From the NCBI GenBank assembly GCA_026724425.1, contig JAIUCV010000083.1:806001-870000 (forward strand): a stretch of DNA of 64,000 nt, read 5' to 3'. Under the pieces are notes generated by a model, which was not told where the DNA came from, ran no database searches, and worked only from the letters and a program-made list of their open reading frames with translations. How positions within the stretch are numbered: position 1 is the stretch's first letter; the number at the start of each line of letters is the position of its first letter. The position numbers were made by a program, and so were the translations under genes. Below are positions 11,293 through 22,360 of the stretch, piece after piece. Source of the DNA: Erythrophleum ivorense. Its lineage: Eukaryota; Streptophyta; Magnoliopsida; Fabales; Fabaceae.

Positions 11293-11512
11293 ATTGCTAC
11301 GACAGCGAGAACGTGTGTGAATAAACCTGCAAAAGAAGGAAAAGCAGCTCCCAAACAGCAGATATGGAAAGTTTATTTGATGTTGAAACCTGCAAAACAG
11401 AGAAAGCAGCTCCCAAACAGCAAATACTTATATGGTAATGGAAAGTAATAATGAAAAACTTGATCTTGAAAATTATCCAAATAAAAAATGCTCAAACTTA
11501 AAACTCCAAATA
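11293..11512 (-). other. Leader of element B, copy 1, with 62-bp tandem repeat
   Basis: Two diverged copies of a 62-bp unit start at 11324 and 11386. Each carries GCAGCTCCCAAACAGCA on the plus strand and, in sense, a pyrimidine-rich TTTTGCAG that resembles a splice acceptor. No ORF is supported. Confidence 0.6.
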
Positions 11513-11524
11513 GCAACGGCGCCA
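11513..11524 (-). other. Degenerate PBS of element B, copy 1
   Basis: In sense, TGGCGCCGTTGC matches the last 12 nt of tRNA-Asp; complementarity is lost after that. It is shorter than in A (18 nt) or C (15 nt), which fits decay or a weaker primer site. Confidence 0.7.
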
Positions 11525-11527
11525 AAA

Positions 11528-11905
11528 TGAAACAGGATTTTTTTGTGTGTTCAATTAACAATCCCACTCATGTAATTGTGGTCTTGAGAGTCAATCCAAA
11601 ATGGAGCTAGTTGAAAACAATTTCGAATGCAAGAAATGATCAAGTCAAGAGCAATGGTTTTAAATGTAACAAGTGAACTTAGAACAAAAACTTAAATGCA
11701 ATGAAAACCGTAAAATGCAAGCTAGAATGAATGCAAATCAAGTATCAATATGCAATAGATGTTTAACTAAATGAAAGATGTAAACTTAATGATAAAGAGA
11801 CAGTCTTGGGATGAGATAATCGATTACAAGTCTTTAGGGGTCAATAAATATGTCTAGAGATACTCAAATAGAGCTAAGTCCTAGGAAGGGAGTTCAAGGA
11901 GAAAG
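11528..11905 (-). repeat. 5' LTR of element B, left piece, copy 1
   Basis: In sense this is the end of the B LTR (ends CCTGTTTCA before the PBS). It is cut by the C 3' LTR; the last five bases, GAAAG (11901-11905), are the target-site duplication of C. The other piece of this LTR exists only once, at 44002-44995. Confidence 0.85.
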
Positions 11906-12888
11906 TGATAGTAGGATTTTACTACGAATTAACCTATTAACACTATCATGTCGATGCAGTGTAAGAAGGTGTCAAATCCAAATGGGCGAGATGCTATGCA
12001 ATCAGGACGTGATCGAGTGAAGGTAAGTCAAGCCAAATGCAAGGGTTTGAATTCTATACTATCAACCTAAACACATATATGGAAATGCAAATACAAATGC
12101 AATGGTACTTCCCGGCGTCCAAACACAACGCTATGAAATGAACAAACGTGAAATGTAAAATGATAAACTATAAACCATAAGCTAGAATGAACAAATGCAA
12201 CAAGATAAAAAGGATAAAAGCTTTGAGATTTAAAATCAAGATCGAAATCAAATTAAACAAAGATCCTAAGAATGGGTGTTATGGATCAATGAAATTCCAT
12301 GGTCAACGCTATGGTGTTCAACAAAACTCAGACAGAGCTGTTCCCTTGGCTGCGAACTCGATAGCAAGCTAATCCACTCTCGTGGCAGAAGCTATCGAGT
12401 GGGTGTGTGTTCCTGACCCACTCTCATGGCGAAATCCACACCAACAAGCATTAGGAATCAGTTCGCAAATGCTAAAGTGCAATAAAAAACGCTAGTATCC
12501 TAGGCATGATATGCAAATTTCTTGTAAAAGCTGGTTCAGGCATTTCATCAAACACCTTCTGGGTGCTGAAATGCCTAGCTTCGGATTCCAAATGATCAAG
12601 AAGGAATCAGCATTAAGAATACTAATCAAGAAGGGAAACTATGAAATCAAGGCTTGAACACTCTAGGTAACCATGGTTCTTCACTAATCTAACCCATCCT
12701 TAAGAATCTAAGAAAACTACTCAAAAACCTACTTCATCAAGTCGAACTCGGAAAGCTGTAAAACTAGCATCAGAAGATAGACAGAAAGGAAGCAATCAAG
12801 TTCAAAGAAGGAGGCAGACACAAATTGATTAAAACTTAGAAGGAATCTGGAATGCATTAAGATGTGTTCTAATCTCACATTACAGAGT

Positions 12889-12895
12889 ACTTATA
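12889..12895 (-). promoter_or_regulatory. TATA box of the C 3' LTR, copy 1
   Basis: TATAAGT in sense, about 50 bp downstream of the 72-bp repeat array. In a 3' LTR it would drive flanking sequence (B gag) if active. Confidence 0.6.
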
Positions 12896-12944
12896 CTTAG
12901 GTCACAGAAAGGTAAAGTTGTCACGAGCGTGCGGACTCGACCAC

Positions 12945-13122
12945 CAACTCGACGTGCATGTCTGGCTCACGTCGAGTTCGCCTAAAGGTTGCACCTTTGG
13001 CTCCGACTCGATGTGCCAACTCGACGTGCATGTCTGGCTCACGTCGAGTTCGCCTAAAGGTTGCACCTTTGGCTCCGACTCGATGTGCCAACTCGATGTG
13101 CATGTCTGGACTACGTCGAGTT
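12945..13122. repeat. 72-bp tandem repeat array in the C 3' LTR, copy 1
   Basis: About 2.5 units at 12945, 13017 and 13089. Each full unit has AACTCGACGTG and CACGTCGAGTT as a perfect 11-bp inverted repeat with an 11-nt spacer, then GACTCGATGTG. Short ORFs through it only reflect the 24-codon period. Confidence 0.9.
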
Positions 13123-13392
13123 GACTGTTCCTTGTTCTCCAAGCCGTCGTTTCCAGACTCCTCTTCATCACTGCTTGATCAGGCAATCATCCTCCATCTT
13201 CAAGGCATCCTCCAAAGCTCCAAATGTACCTGATAACAAACACAAATGCGACGAAACGTGCAATGCTTATGCGAACGCTACGAAGTGCGGAAAGTGAATG
13301 CAAATGGAAGTGAAACGTGATGATGTGGTGTTATATGAATGTAGAAGTGATGAATAAATGATGCTAAAACAAGGCTAAATATGTGTACATCA

Positions 13393-13430
13393 ACACCCCC
13401 AAACTTATCTTTTGCTTGCCCTCAAGCAAA
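13393..13430 (-). other. Polypurine tract and pre-PPT stem-loop of C, copy 1
   Basis: PPT at 13393-13410 (sense AAGTTTGGGGG) and a stem-loop at 13411-13430 with stem TTTGCTTG/CAAGCAAA and loop AGGG. The two bases next to the LTR differ from copy 2 (13393-13394). Confidence 0.75.
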
Positions 13431-14980
13431 CAAACAAGAATAGCGAAAGGGATGAAGTTTGAAAACGAGTTGATACAGCCAAAAATAACAAGCAAAAACG
13501 ATTTGATATATGTCCAAGTTCACGGTTCTAAAATGCAGCAAGGTGAGAGCTACTTCTTCGAAAATCAGTTTCATGTTTAACATGATCAATCCAACTTCAC
13601 AGTCTCTCAAACAATGCATTCCTATCAGCAAATCCCTTTGACATTCATTAAAGTGAACAATGAATCATAAACATGCAAGTCAGCAACTCATTTGGCTCAA
13701 GGTAAAGGTCAAGAGAAAAAGATGGTTTCTCAAAGTCATGAAACAGTATAAAGAACAGGGATCTCTCAGTAGAATGACAATGCTTTGGCAGAATGCTAAG
13801 AGTAATAACCAAGGATGATGCAAGAGAAGAACCTCTAGCTACCTAGCACCGACTTGACAGCGTCAATACCCGAACAACTCCTAACTACCCTTTAGGCTTT
13901 GCGCCTTTAGTCACAGAGGAGCAATTGCTCTTTTCTTTTCTTTAGTAAACTAGCCAAGGGAGAGGTGATCTTATGGTAACATCTAGCGGTTTGGGAATTC
14001 TATCACTAAGGGAACATTTTTCTTTCTTTTAACTAATTGAGGCATTTTGCCTTCTTTTCTTTTATACTTAGAACCCTTTTTCTTTTCTTAAACAGTTCCC
14101 AAACCTTCACTAGACCCTTTTGAAACACAAACCAACTCCCTTGCTTTCAAACAAAAATTTTTCTTTTCCCACGTTTGGAATGCGAACCCGCAGCGTTCAC
14201 CCCCAAACTTAGCCTGAAAATAAACCCAAGATCGAACTAGATACCTAGACATCCTATTCTTGCCGGTTTAAACTCAACACGTTCTGCTAAGCATGATCGA
14301 AACAAGGCCTCACAACACACAAGAATAATGCGGGTTTGAAAGAAAAGGCTATAGCGTTCAGGGTGTGGGGAAAAACTATCTGGACAAACAAAGAAGATAA
14401 ACAGATGGAAAAAGATTGTCCAGATATGTATGTTATCCATGAGTTGCTTTCAATGCATGCAGTGATATTTAAAAGTCAAGATTAAGGTTCAGATAAACAG
14501 GGATAAGCATCAATTCGCAGCAGTGATCAAGTGAGATGTGCATGTCATGACGTGATCAAGTTAAGCATGGTTTCGTTTTAAATGCTTCAATCTCACCCTA
14601 ATGCATCAGAGAATCAAGAACCAAGACACATATCACATCGCATGAGATGGTTATTTTACAAGGCCATATCAACAATGCAGCATGAATGTAAAGCTATGTG
14701 ATGCAATTGAGACTTAATCTAACAAATGTGAATGCAACTACATGAATATTTTTGGATTTTTCGAAATTTTTCAAATTTTTATGGTTTTTTTCTATGCCTT
14801 ATATGATGCAAAAATTTGAGATAAGAAGTACATAAAACATGAGTTAAATACATCTCAACCCCTCCCCCAAACTTGAATTACACAGTCCCTTGTGTAACAA
14901 AAGAAAGGAGAAGAGTTCAAGAATCAAAAACCAATAAAACAGAGATGAAATGGTATACACAATGGTTTAGAGTTGTTACC
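13431..14980 (-). other. 3' untranslated region of C, copy 1
   Basis: AT-rich with CTTTT-rich stretches and no credible ORF. It holds an internal purine tract near 14190-14210 and a hairpin-plus-purine-tract module at about 14860-14897, near the end of the ORF1-like gene. Confidence 0.65.
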
Positions 14981-16129
14981 TCAATGCTGAGAGAAGAAGG
15001 AGTCGACAGACGCCTCCATACTTTCGCGTGTGTAAGCGGGAAGTGAGTGGTCGTGTTCGGTTCCCAACTCGGCGTGTGGGTCAACTCTGTAGCTTGAGGT
15101 CGTGCCACCGTCAGTCGGAAATGGCACAGCTCTCCTTTTCTTGCTTCGGTCTCTAGGCTCAAAGGAAGATGCCCGTGGCGGGTCTGTTGGATGATGTTGT
15201 CTCGTGGCGGTGGTGTCGTAGATAAGAGAGCGGCTTCTCTCTATCACTGCAGGTCTCGCGCCTTCATCCGCTGCGGCTCTGCTTGAAGAGCCATTCACCT
15301 TACACTGGAGCTCTTTTATCTGCTCTTTCATTTCGCTGACCGTTTCCTTCAAGGACTTGATAGCCTTGCCCTGATACTTGTTCCACAGCTTGAGAAGGCC
15401 AATGTTTTTGTTCGCAGCCTTTACAGCAGCACCTTGCCTTGGTGCTGTGTAATCCTCAAAATCAAACTGATCAGAGCTGTTGGCTTCTACCTCTTCGTCT
15501 GACTGCTGAAGCTGCGGTGTCCGCAGAATGTAGGTGTCATAGCACATCTCTGGCGGTGGGCAGAAGTCAATATTCTTCCCATCCCTGATCCTGGTGTACT
15601 CAACACACGGCAATGCCAATAAAACTTCTGTGCTAGTCAGAGGATGGTAGAACTTGTAGGCGTGACGTCCATCTATCGGCTCCTTGTCGAGGAAACCCGT
15701 CTTGGTGAGGTAATTTATGTCTATCCACTTCGGCTTGAATTCTTTTCCCATCAGATCAATACCAGCAGCTACCAAGATCGGAGTTACCAGCCCACCAATG
15801 CTCAACTCTCCTTGTACCTTCCTTTTATAGAGCTTAGATGCCCAGCTTCTGTAGTATAGGAACTGATCAAGAAGCACCACTGTGAGTCCCGTGTCAGAGG
15901 TGTCTCCTATCAATGCCGTTCTATCAGATGTGAAATCAGCGACATGGCCAATTGCTGTGTCTAGAAATTGGAGCTCTCCTTTATTGACGTTTCCGGTGAT
16001 CTTTCTCGCAAAGAATGTGTGAGCAATGGACTTGTGCAAGTACCTGATCACCGGACTCCTGATTTGAGCGCTCTTGGAACTCGCAGAGGCATACTCCTTC
16101 TTGTTTCCAATTGGCTTCCAGAGCGACAA
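14981..16129 (-). CDS. Athila ORF1-like protein of C in env position, copy 1
   Basis: A 382-codon frame identical in protein to copy 2 (33654-34802), where it is described. It begins at TTG, not ATG, and the related upstream sequence continues in another frame (16048-16263 and beyond), so the annotated start is only the limit of this frame. It lies 3' of pol, where Athila elements carry an extra ORF. Confidence 0.65.
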   Translation of the reverse strand: MSLWKPIGNKKEYASASSKSAQIRSPVIRYLHKSIAHTFFARKITGNVNKGELQFLDTAIGHVADFTSDRTALIGDTSDTGLTVVLLDQFLYYRSWASKLYKRKVQGELSIGGLVTPILVAAGIDLMGKEFKPKWIDINYLTKTGFLDKEPIDGRHAYKFYHPLTSTEVLLALPCVEYTRIRDGKNIDFCPPPEMCYDTYILRTPQLQQSDEEVEANSSDQFDFEDYTAPRQGAAVKAANKNIGLLKLWNKYQGKAIKSLKETVSEMKEQIKELQCKVNGSSSRAAADEGARPAVIERSRSLIYDTTATRQHHPTDPPRASSFEPRDRSKKRRAVPFPTDGGTTSSYRVDPHAELGTEHDHSLPAYTRESMEASVDSFFSQH

Positions 16130-17590
16130 CAGTTCGTCTTTTTTGAAGTCTGGACAGCGTCCTCATCGTCACTGGAAATTATTTCTGTTCCCACTGGTCT
16201 CTTCCCTTGCGCAATATCGTCTCTGTTACTCGTAATCGTGGTTCGCGCGAGTCGCCTGGCCACTTGCTCCGTTGTAGGGCGCTTAATCTTCCTTTTCCTG
16301 AAAGGTTGACAAATGAAAAATTAGTCCCCATACTACACACTCGACAGCGTCACTCAAAATTCAAGTCGAGTTTATTGAATAATACCGTGGAATAGCAAAC
16401 TCGACCAAGTGATAGAGTGTAGCCATCGAGTTAGAAAAAGAACGAGAACAGGATAATCAATTTGAAATAGACATCGCAAATCAATAAGACTAATAATCAG
16501 ACGCTATCAAGTTGCACACAGCAAGAACATATGAACTAACTCGACAGCTTCTGTCCAACACATAGTAAACTCAATCAATCACATATCAGCTCCTATGCAG
16601 TTCAATTCAGCTCAAATAACTAGAACAGAGAACATTTATTGTGGCAAACAGAGCAAGGCTAGCACACCCGACTCGACAACGTCTAACTAACATCAATTCA
16701 ACCAACTCGACGGTGTCAATGAACCAACTCGACGACCTCTATGTAAAACAGTTCAACCAACTCGACGGCACATATAACCCAACTCGACAGCGTCAACAAG
16801 GGAATACAAGCAAAACCAAAAAACCAAAAAACCAAACTCAAGTGCTGAAATTGTAAACTTACGCTTTCCAAAAACGTTCCAATTTGTCAATCATCTTCAC
16901 GAAATTGCAAAGAAAAGAGGGGAAGTTCTTGGGGGTGTTTGAAACGAAATCGATCGAGTCGGAATTGAAAGGAACTCGACAGGAACTCGACGGGAAAGGA
17001 ACTCGACGGGAAATCGATCGAGTCGGAATTAAGATGAATTCGATCGAGTGGAGAGAGTTTCAGAGAGAAAAATGAGGGAGAGTGATGAAGTTCAATGGTG
17101 AACAAGAGGTGAATAAAAGAAATCGTGAAATGCAAAGGATAAAGGATAAAGGATGAGTGGTGGAGAAGAGCTGCGGTTTTACTAAAGGAAAGGGAAAGGT
17201 TAAAACCGCATAGGTAAAAGAGGAGACAAAAGTTGCTGTAATTTCTGAACAAAGAGCAGTGAAAAGGATAAAGGAGAAAGCTTAATTAAACACCACATGC
17301 TCCAGGGAGAGTGAAATTTACACACTAACCTTGAAAAATCAAAAGTTTAAATTTCATCCTAAACCTGGTCAACTCGACGGTGTTCGTCGAGTTAGCACGT
17401 CAAGTGTGTCCTGAATCCTTTCTTTCTTTGTTTCCCGAATCACAACATGCTCATACTCTTTAGTTTCCTGCCACCATAAACACTAGAAAGCAAAAACATA
17501 ACATAATTTAAAGAATATGTACAGAGATAGTCATGGGAATTCCTCCCAAGTGAGCTTGTTTTATGTCTCTAAGCTTGACCGCTTTACCGT
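16130..17590 (-). other. Spacer between C pol and ORF1, copy 1, rich in AACTCGAC
   Basis: About 1.46 kb with no supported ORF beyond the ORF1 5' extension (to about 16297). It contains more than a dozen NACTCGAY or RTCGAGTN motifs, a purine/pyrimidine-biased block near 17050-17300, and a post-pol stem-loop at 17534-17548. Confidence 0.65.
17534..17548 (-). other. Post-pol stem-loop of C, copy 1
   Basis: TGGGA/TCCCA stem with a 5-nt loop, 42-43 nt after the pol stop. Equivalent to 36207-36221. Confidence 0.55.
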
Positions 17591-17800
17591 TCAGGCTTCG
17601 GGTGGTTCATGGAGAGGAATTGAGACCCCCTCTGGTATGCTCTGATCAGCCATGTACCGTTTAACCCTCTGACCGTTCACTGTGAATTCAACCCCATCGT
17701 TTCTGACCAAAGTGACAGCTCCGTAGGGCATAACCTCTCTAATCTTGAACGGTCCAGACCAACGTGATTTCAGCTTGCCCGGGAACAACTTAAGTCTCGA
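17591..17800 (-). pseudogene. C pol C-terminal tail cut by the duplication junction
   Basis: It encodes the integrase C-terminal region (FPGKLKSRWSGPFK, then VNGQRVKRYM) ending PPEA and a stop, identical to the end of the C pol at 36264-36473. Everything upstream is replaced at 17801 by A 3' flank, so no start or catalytic domain remains. Confidence 0.92.
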
Positions 17801-17802
17801 CC
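17799..17802. other. Tandem-duplication breakpoint junction
   Basis: Upstream sequence matches the C pol up to the shared CTCGA (equivalent to 36473). From 17801 the sequence is A 3' flank with no resemblance to the C continuation that starts at 36474. No insertion or long homology is visible at the joint, which fits end joining or replication-based duplication better than LTR-LTR unequal crossing-over. It could also be an assembly join. Confidence 0.85.
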
Positions 17803-18279
17803 GGATGTGACATTCGTACGTATCTCCTCATCCGTTCACATTTCTCCGTCCTATCTTTTGGATTTGCTGACCAATATGGTATTGTCTGGTCGCCTGTGAA
17901 GTTTGGTGGACTTCGGTCACACGGATTGTGAGATAGGTGAAGTGGGTCCTCGTTGCACCCGTGTGGTCGAGAAAATCACCCCGGATGGAATATCTAGAAA
18001 TTTACCCAATCGTTTGGTGATTTTCTTTGACCGAAATGATGCTGCTTCCTTCTTTGAGTATTCCCAGGTGGTGCCCGCTCCTTGGTGTCGGTTTGGATAA
18101 GGGTGGGATGAATGGGAGGGACATCTTCTCGTTTGGTCTCCTCTTGGTTTCTCATCCTAACAAAATGCATGCAATAATGATGTGAAAACTAAAAATGAAA
18201 AAGGAAAAGAAAAATACCGTGTGGGTTGCGTCCCACAAAGCGCTTGTTTTAAAGTCATCTAGCTTGACTCTTGACGATT
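17801..18279 (-). other. Post-pol region of A
   Basis: No ORF with retroelement similarity. A stem-loop at 18220-18237 follows the pol stop. The rest (17801-18150) is unlike the C or F 3' regions by eye. Confidence 0.5.
18220..18237 (-). other. Post-pol stem-loop of A
   Basis: Plus-strand TGTGGG and CCCACA pair (6 bp) around loop TTGCGT; in sense the loop is ACGCAA. It starts 43 nt after the original pol stop (18280-18282) and is preceded by AAAACAAGCG, also seen before the matching stem-loop in F. Confidence 0.6.
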
Positions 18280-18535
18280 TTAGGCTTGAGGTGGATCGGC
18301 TAAGGGGATGACCTCTTCTTCTCCTTTGTCCGTGTTTGCTAGGTACGGCTTTAGCCTCTGTCCGTTGACAGTGAAGTCTCTCCTCCACTAGGGTCCCAAA
18401 GAACCACTGCTCCATACGGTCTCACCTCTTTAATCTTGAACGGACCGGACCATCTTGAGCGGAGTTTACCGGGAAAGAGCTTAAGCCGTGAATTAAAGAG
18501 CAAAACCTGGTCGTTTGGAGCAAAGGACTTTGGTA
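18280..18535 (-). pseudogene. A pol C-terminal tail, out of frame
   Basis: It encodes the integrase C-terminal region (TKAFHDRK, GPFKIKEVRPYGAV, then VNGQRLKPYL) to a stop at 18280. It is out of frame with 18536-22360 because of an upstream internal deletion, and a second 1-base lesion lies near GGE about 18385. The corresponding part of copy 1 is outside the window. Confidence 0.8.
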
Positions 18536-21500
18536 CTATCTTTCGGTCATGAAACGCCTTAGTTCTCTTTTTGTAAATCTTTGTGTTCTCATATACCAGT
18601 CCTTCCTTGTTTTCCCGGTTGTCTTTTGGAGGATGTTCTTTAGCTCTCTGTTGGAAATCTCCACTTGGCCGCTGGTTTGTGGGTGATACGGGCTTGCAAC
18701 CTTGTGTCTGACTCCATACTTTCTCAGTAGTTTGGCAAACACTCGGTTTATGAAGTGGGAACCGCCATCACTAATCACAACTCGCGGCACTCCAAACCTC
18801 GGGAAGATTACCGATTTGAACAACTTGATAACGTCACTAGAGTCGTTTGTTGGGGCGGCAATAGCTTCCACCCACTTGGACACATAGTCGACAGCCACTA
18901 GGATGTATTGGTCTCCAAAAGACGTGGGAAAGGGTCCCATGAAATCAATTCCCCACACGTCAAAGACTTCTACCTCCAAGATAAAGTTCTGGGGCATCTC
19001 ATTTCTTTTGCTAATATTTCCCATCCTTTGACAAGCATCACATCTAGAAATGAATACCTGGGCATCTTTGAACATAGTTGGCCACCAGAAACCGGCCTGT
19101 AAAACCTTTGAAACCGTCTTGAATGTGGCAAAATGGCCGGCATAAGCTGATCCATGACAACCATGAAGTATTCCCGGGATTTCTTCCTCCGGGACACATT
19201 TTCTGAACATCCCATCTTGGCATTTCTTGTAGAGGTACGGCTCGTCCCAAAAGTAGAACCGTATGTCTTTTAAGAACTTCTTCTTCTTGTAGCCATAAAA
19301 TTGCGGAGGTTCAATGTCGGCTGCAAGGTAGTTTGCTATGTGGCCATACCAAGGTGTACCGAGGGCTATCTTCTTGGCTGGAACGGGTGGTGGTGTGCTG
19401 GTGATCCTTGTGATTGGTATGGCGCTGACGGAATAGACTGTTTCTTCTGGCAACGAGTCATTTATGGGGAGTTGCTCTTCTATCCTCATCCGGGAGAGGT
19501 GGTCGGCTACACTATTCTCCGCACCTTTTCTATCGACGATCTTTAAGTCAAACTCTTGTAGTAAGAGAATCCACCTGATGAGACGTGGTTTTGCATCTTT
19601 CTTGGATAGGAGGTATTTGAGGGCAGCATGGTCGGTGTGAACAATCACTTTAGATCCGACAAGGTAAGATCGGAACTTCTCAAACGCAAAGACAATAGCG
19701 AGCAGCTCCTTCTCAGTGGTGGCGTAGTTGCATTGTGCTTCATCTAAGGTTCGGCTTGCATAGTATATGACATGAAGTTTCTTATCCTTCCTTTGCCCTA
19801 GCACGGCACCGACAGCATAGTCACTTGCATCGCACATGATCTCAAACGGGAGCTCCCAATCCGGTGATTGTACAACCGGTGCGCTTATTAGTGCTGCCTT
19901 GATCTTCTTGAAAGCCGTGAGGCAATCATCGTCGAATTCAAATGGGACATCTTTGCACAAGAGCTGAGTCAATGGTCGTGCGATCTTGGAGAAATCTTGG
20001 ATGAATCTCCTATAGAAACCGGCGTGTCCGAGGAAACTTCTTACTCCCTTGACATTCTTTGGCGGCTCTAAACTTACCATGACTTCTATCTTTGCTTTGT
20101 CCACTTCAATCCCTCTTTCTGATATCCGGTGGCCAAGCACTATCCCATCTCTCACCATGAAATGACATTTCTCCCAATTGAGGACAAGATGTTGCTCCTC
20201 GCATCTTTTGAGAACCTTGCTAAGATTTGATAAACAAGTATCAAAGGATGAGCCATAAACTGAAAAGTCATCCATGAATACCTCCATTATGTCCTCTATA
20301 TAGTCGGTGAAGATAGACATCATGCATCTTTGGAAAGTGGCCGGGGCATTGCACAATCCAAAAGGCATTCGTCGGTAAGCGAATGTGCCATAAGGACATG
20401 TAAATGTTGTCTTCTCTTGGTCATCCGGATGGATTGGTATTTGGAAGAAACCTGAATAGCCATCTAGAAAACAATAGTAAGGGTGGTTAGCAAGCCTTTC
20501 TAGCATTTGGTCTATAAATGGTAAAGGGAAATGATCCTTCCGGGTCGCGGTATTGAGCTTGCGGTAGTCGATGCACATTCGGTGGCCGGTGATTGTTCTA
20601 GTGGGGATCAGCTCCTCATTCTCGTTCTTCACCACCGTGACTCCTCCCTTTTGAGGGACCACATGCACCGGACTTACCCACGTACTATCCGAGATTGGAT
20701 ATATGATCCCTGCTTCCAAGAGTTTCATTATCTCCTTTTTCACAACATCTTTTAAGTTCGGGTTTAACCTCCTTTGGTGCTCTATAGACGATGTTGACTC
20801 GTCTTCAAGGTGTATCCTGTGCATACATAGATCCGGAGAGATGCCCGTGATATCCTCAAGGGTATACCCAAGGGCTTTACGGTGTTTTCTCAACTCACAA
20901 AGCAATAGAGCCGTCTCCACATTGGTTAGGTTTGAATTGATTATGACCGGATATGTATTATTGGGTCCGAGAAACGCATACCTTAGTCCAACTGGAAGTT
21001 CTTTAAGCTCAACCTTGGGTGCTCTATGCTCGCTCCAAGGATCATTCGAAGCTTTGGTGACGTTCTTAGTTGCCCCCGGCTTCTTTACATCCTCTCCCAA
21101 GCCGATGTAGGCTACTAGTTTGTCATAAGTGGCAGCGCCATCTAGAATCTTGGTCAGCCGGTGTGCTTCTTCATTCAGATGGTCGTTATCTCCTTCACCC
21201 CCGGTTAACGCCATCTCTAATGGGACATTCCTGATGAGCTCTTGATAGATACCTTCAGAAACCTCGCTCATGTTATCCACCAAAAACGAATGCCCGTCTA
21301 TTGTCGGCTTGCCGAGTGACTTGTCCACTTGAAATTTCATCACGAGGTCTCCCAAATGCAAGTCGATCTTTCCTCCTTTGACGTCAATTATGGCACCGGC
21401 AGTGGCTAAGAATGGTCGTCCAAGGATCAAGGGGTCCCTAGGCTCTTGATCAAGCTCTAACACCACAAAATCAGCCGGTATGGAGCATTTACCGATCATG

Positions 21501-22360
21501 ACTTGAACATCGGTTACAATTCCAACCGGTCTTCTAACCGATCGATCCGCAAAGACTAGTTGAATCTTTGTTGGTCTGAAATTAGTTATTCCAAGACGTC
21601 TGGCCACCGTGTAAGGCATTAAATTCACGCTAGAGCCCAAGTCACAAAGGCATCGCTTGAAAGTTGCACCTCCGATTTGACAAGATAGCACAAAGCTGCC
21701 CGGATCATCAAGCTTCTCCGTTGTTTGGTTTTGAAGCACATCACTGCATTCTTGAGTTATCAGCATCACACCTTCTTCCAAGCTTAGGTTGCTTGTCAAG
21801 ATACTCTTCATGTATTTTTTCAAAGACGGTATGATCATGCAAGAGTCAACAAATGGTAGCCTAACACTTAGCTGGCTCACAAGATCTCTTAGCTTTGCTT
21901 GCTCCTTCTCCTTCTTAGGCTTCTTCACAACCCTAGGGAAGGGTGGTTTCGGCTTGTACACTCGAGACATCACCGGTGGGATGATTTCTTCTTCTAACTC
22001 TCCATTGGCCGCATTGTTGTCTTCCGGTTCATTCTCATCTATCACAATTGTGTGTTGGGTCGACTCCTTCTCAGCTCCCTCCGGCATTTGCACCTCATCT
22101 AGTTGCGTCCCACTCCTAAGAGTGATGGCGGCAATGTGCTCCTTTTTTGGATTTACCTCGGGTTGGCCGGGAAGGACTCCGATTGGCCTCTTGATTGAAC
22201 CGGCGATGTGGGCTATTTGGAGATCAAGCCGCTTCACGTGGGATTCAAGAGAATCAAACTTACTATTCAGGTCATAGTACATGGTGTATCTTCTCATGAA
22301 CCTCTTTGTTGGCTTGCCTTTGCTCATGCATGAACTCGTAGATATAAGATTTAAGTTCAC
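18536..22360 (-). pseudogene. Element A pol, copy 2 (protease, RT, RNase H, truncated integrase)
   Basis: A 1,274-codon frame. Its first about 28 codons are gag read in the wrong frame. Protease active site CDLGSS is at about residue 239 and LILGRPFL at about 311. RT has YRKLN about 600, PYGTF about 656 and catalytic FMDD at 695-698. RNase H follows (CDASD, TTEKELL, HTDH). Integrase has the HHCC finger, both Asp motifs (WGIDFMGPF, VISDGGSHF) and QVEISN with the Glu. After KDW the sequence jumps to the equivalent of ENSRIYK in F, so roughly 220 bp are deleted with a frame change, ending the ORF early. A 2-bp deletion near 22280 separates it from gag. Confidence 0.92.

Larger units (their letters stand above)
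6633..11905 (-). mobile_element. Element B fragment, copy 1
   Basis: On the minus strand this holds part of the B 5' LTR (11528-11905), a PBS, a leader, gag and pol as far as the integrase zinc finger, where A cuts in. The LTR is cut at 11905 by the C 3' LTR. The remainder of the B pol is not in the window. Confidence 0.88.
11906..13392 (-). repeat. 3' LTR of element C, copy 1 (1,487 bp)
   Basis: Sense strand starts TGATGTACAC at 13392 and ends CTACTATCA at 11906. It is nearly identical to 30579-32065 and lacks the 72-bp block present in the C 5' LTR. It contains a 72-bp repeat array and a TATA box. Confidence 0.9.
1..17800. repeat. Copy 1 of an 18,673-bp tandem duplication (left end outside window)
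   Basis: This stretch repeats 18676-36473 almost base for base in the same orientation. The offset is 18,675 up to about position 3610 and 18,673 after a 2-bp indel. It carries the A gag-pol and LTR, the B gag-pol, leader and LTR fragment, and the 3' third of C. By eye I found about a dozen differences, for example at 1832, 3609-3612, 9020, 10563, 11801, 13393-13394 and 16712. Such low divergence means a very recent event or a duplicated contig segment. Copy 1 ends abruptly inside the C pol at 17800. Confidence 0.95.

Noticed and set aside
12918..13233. Repeated small ORFs over the C LTR array
   Set aside because: The 72-bp period is 24 codons, so several frames stay open by arithmetic. Nothing suggests translation.
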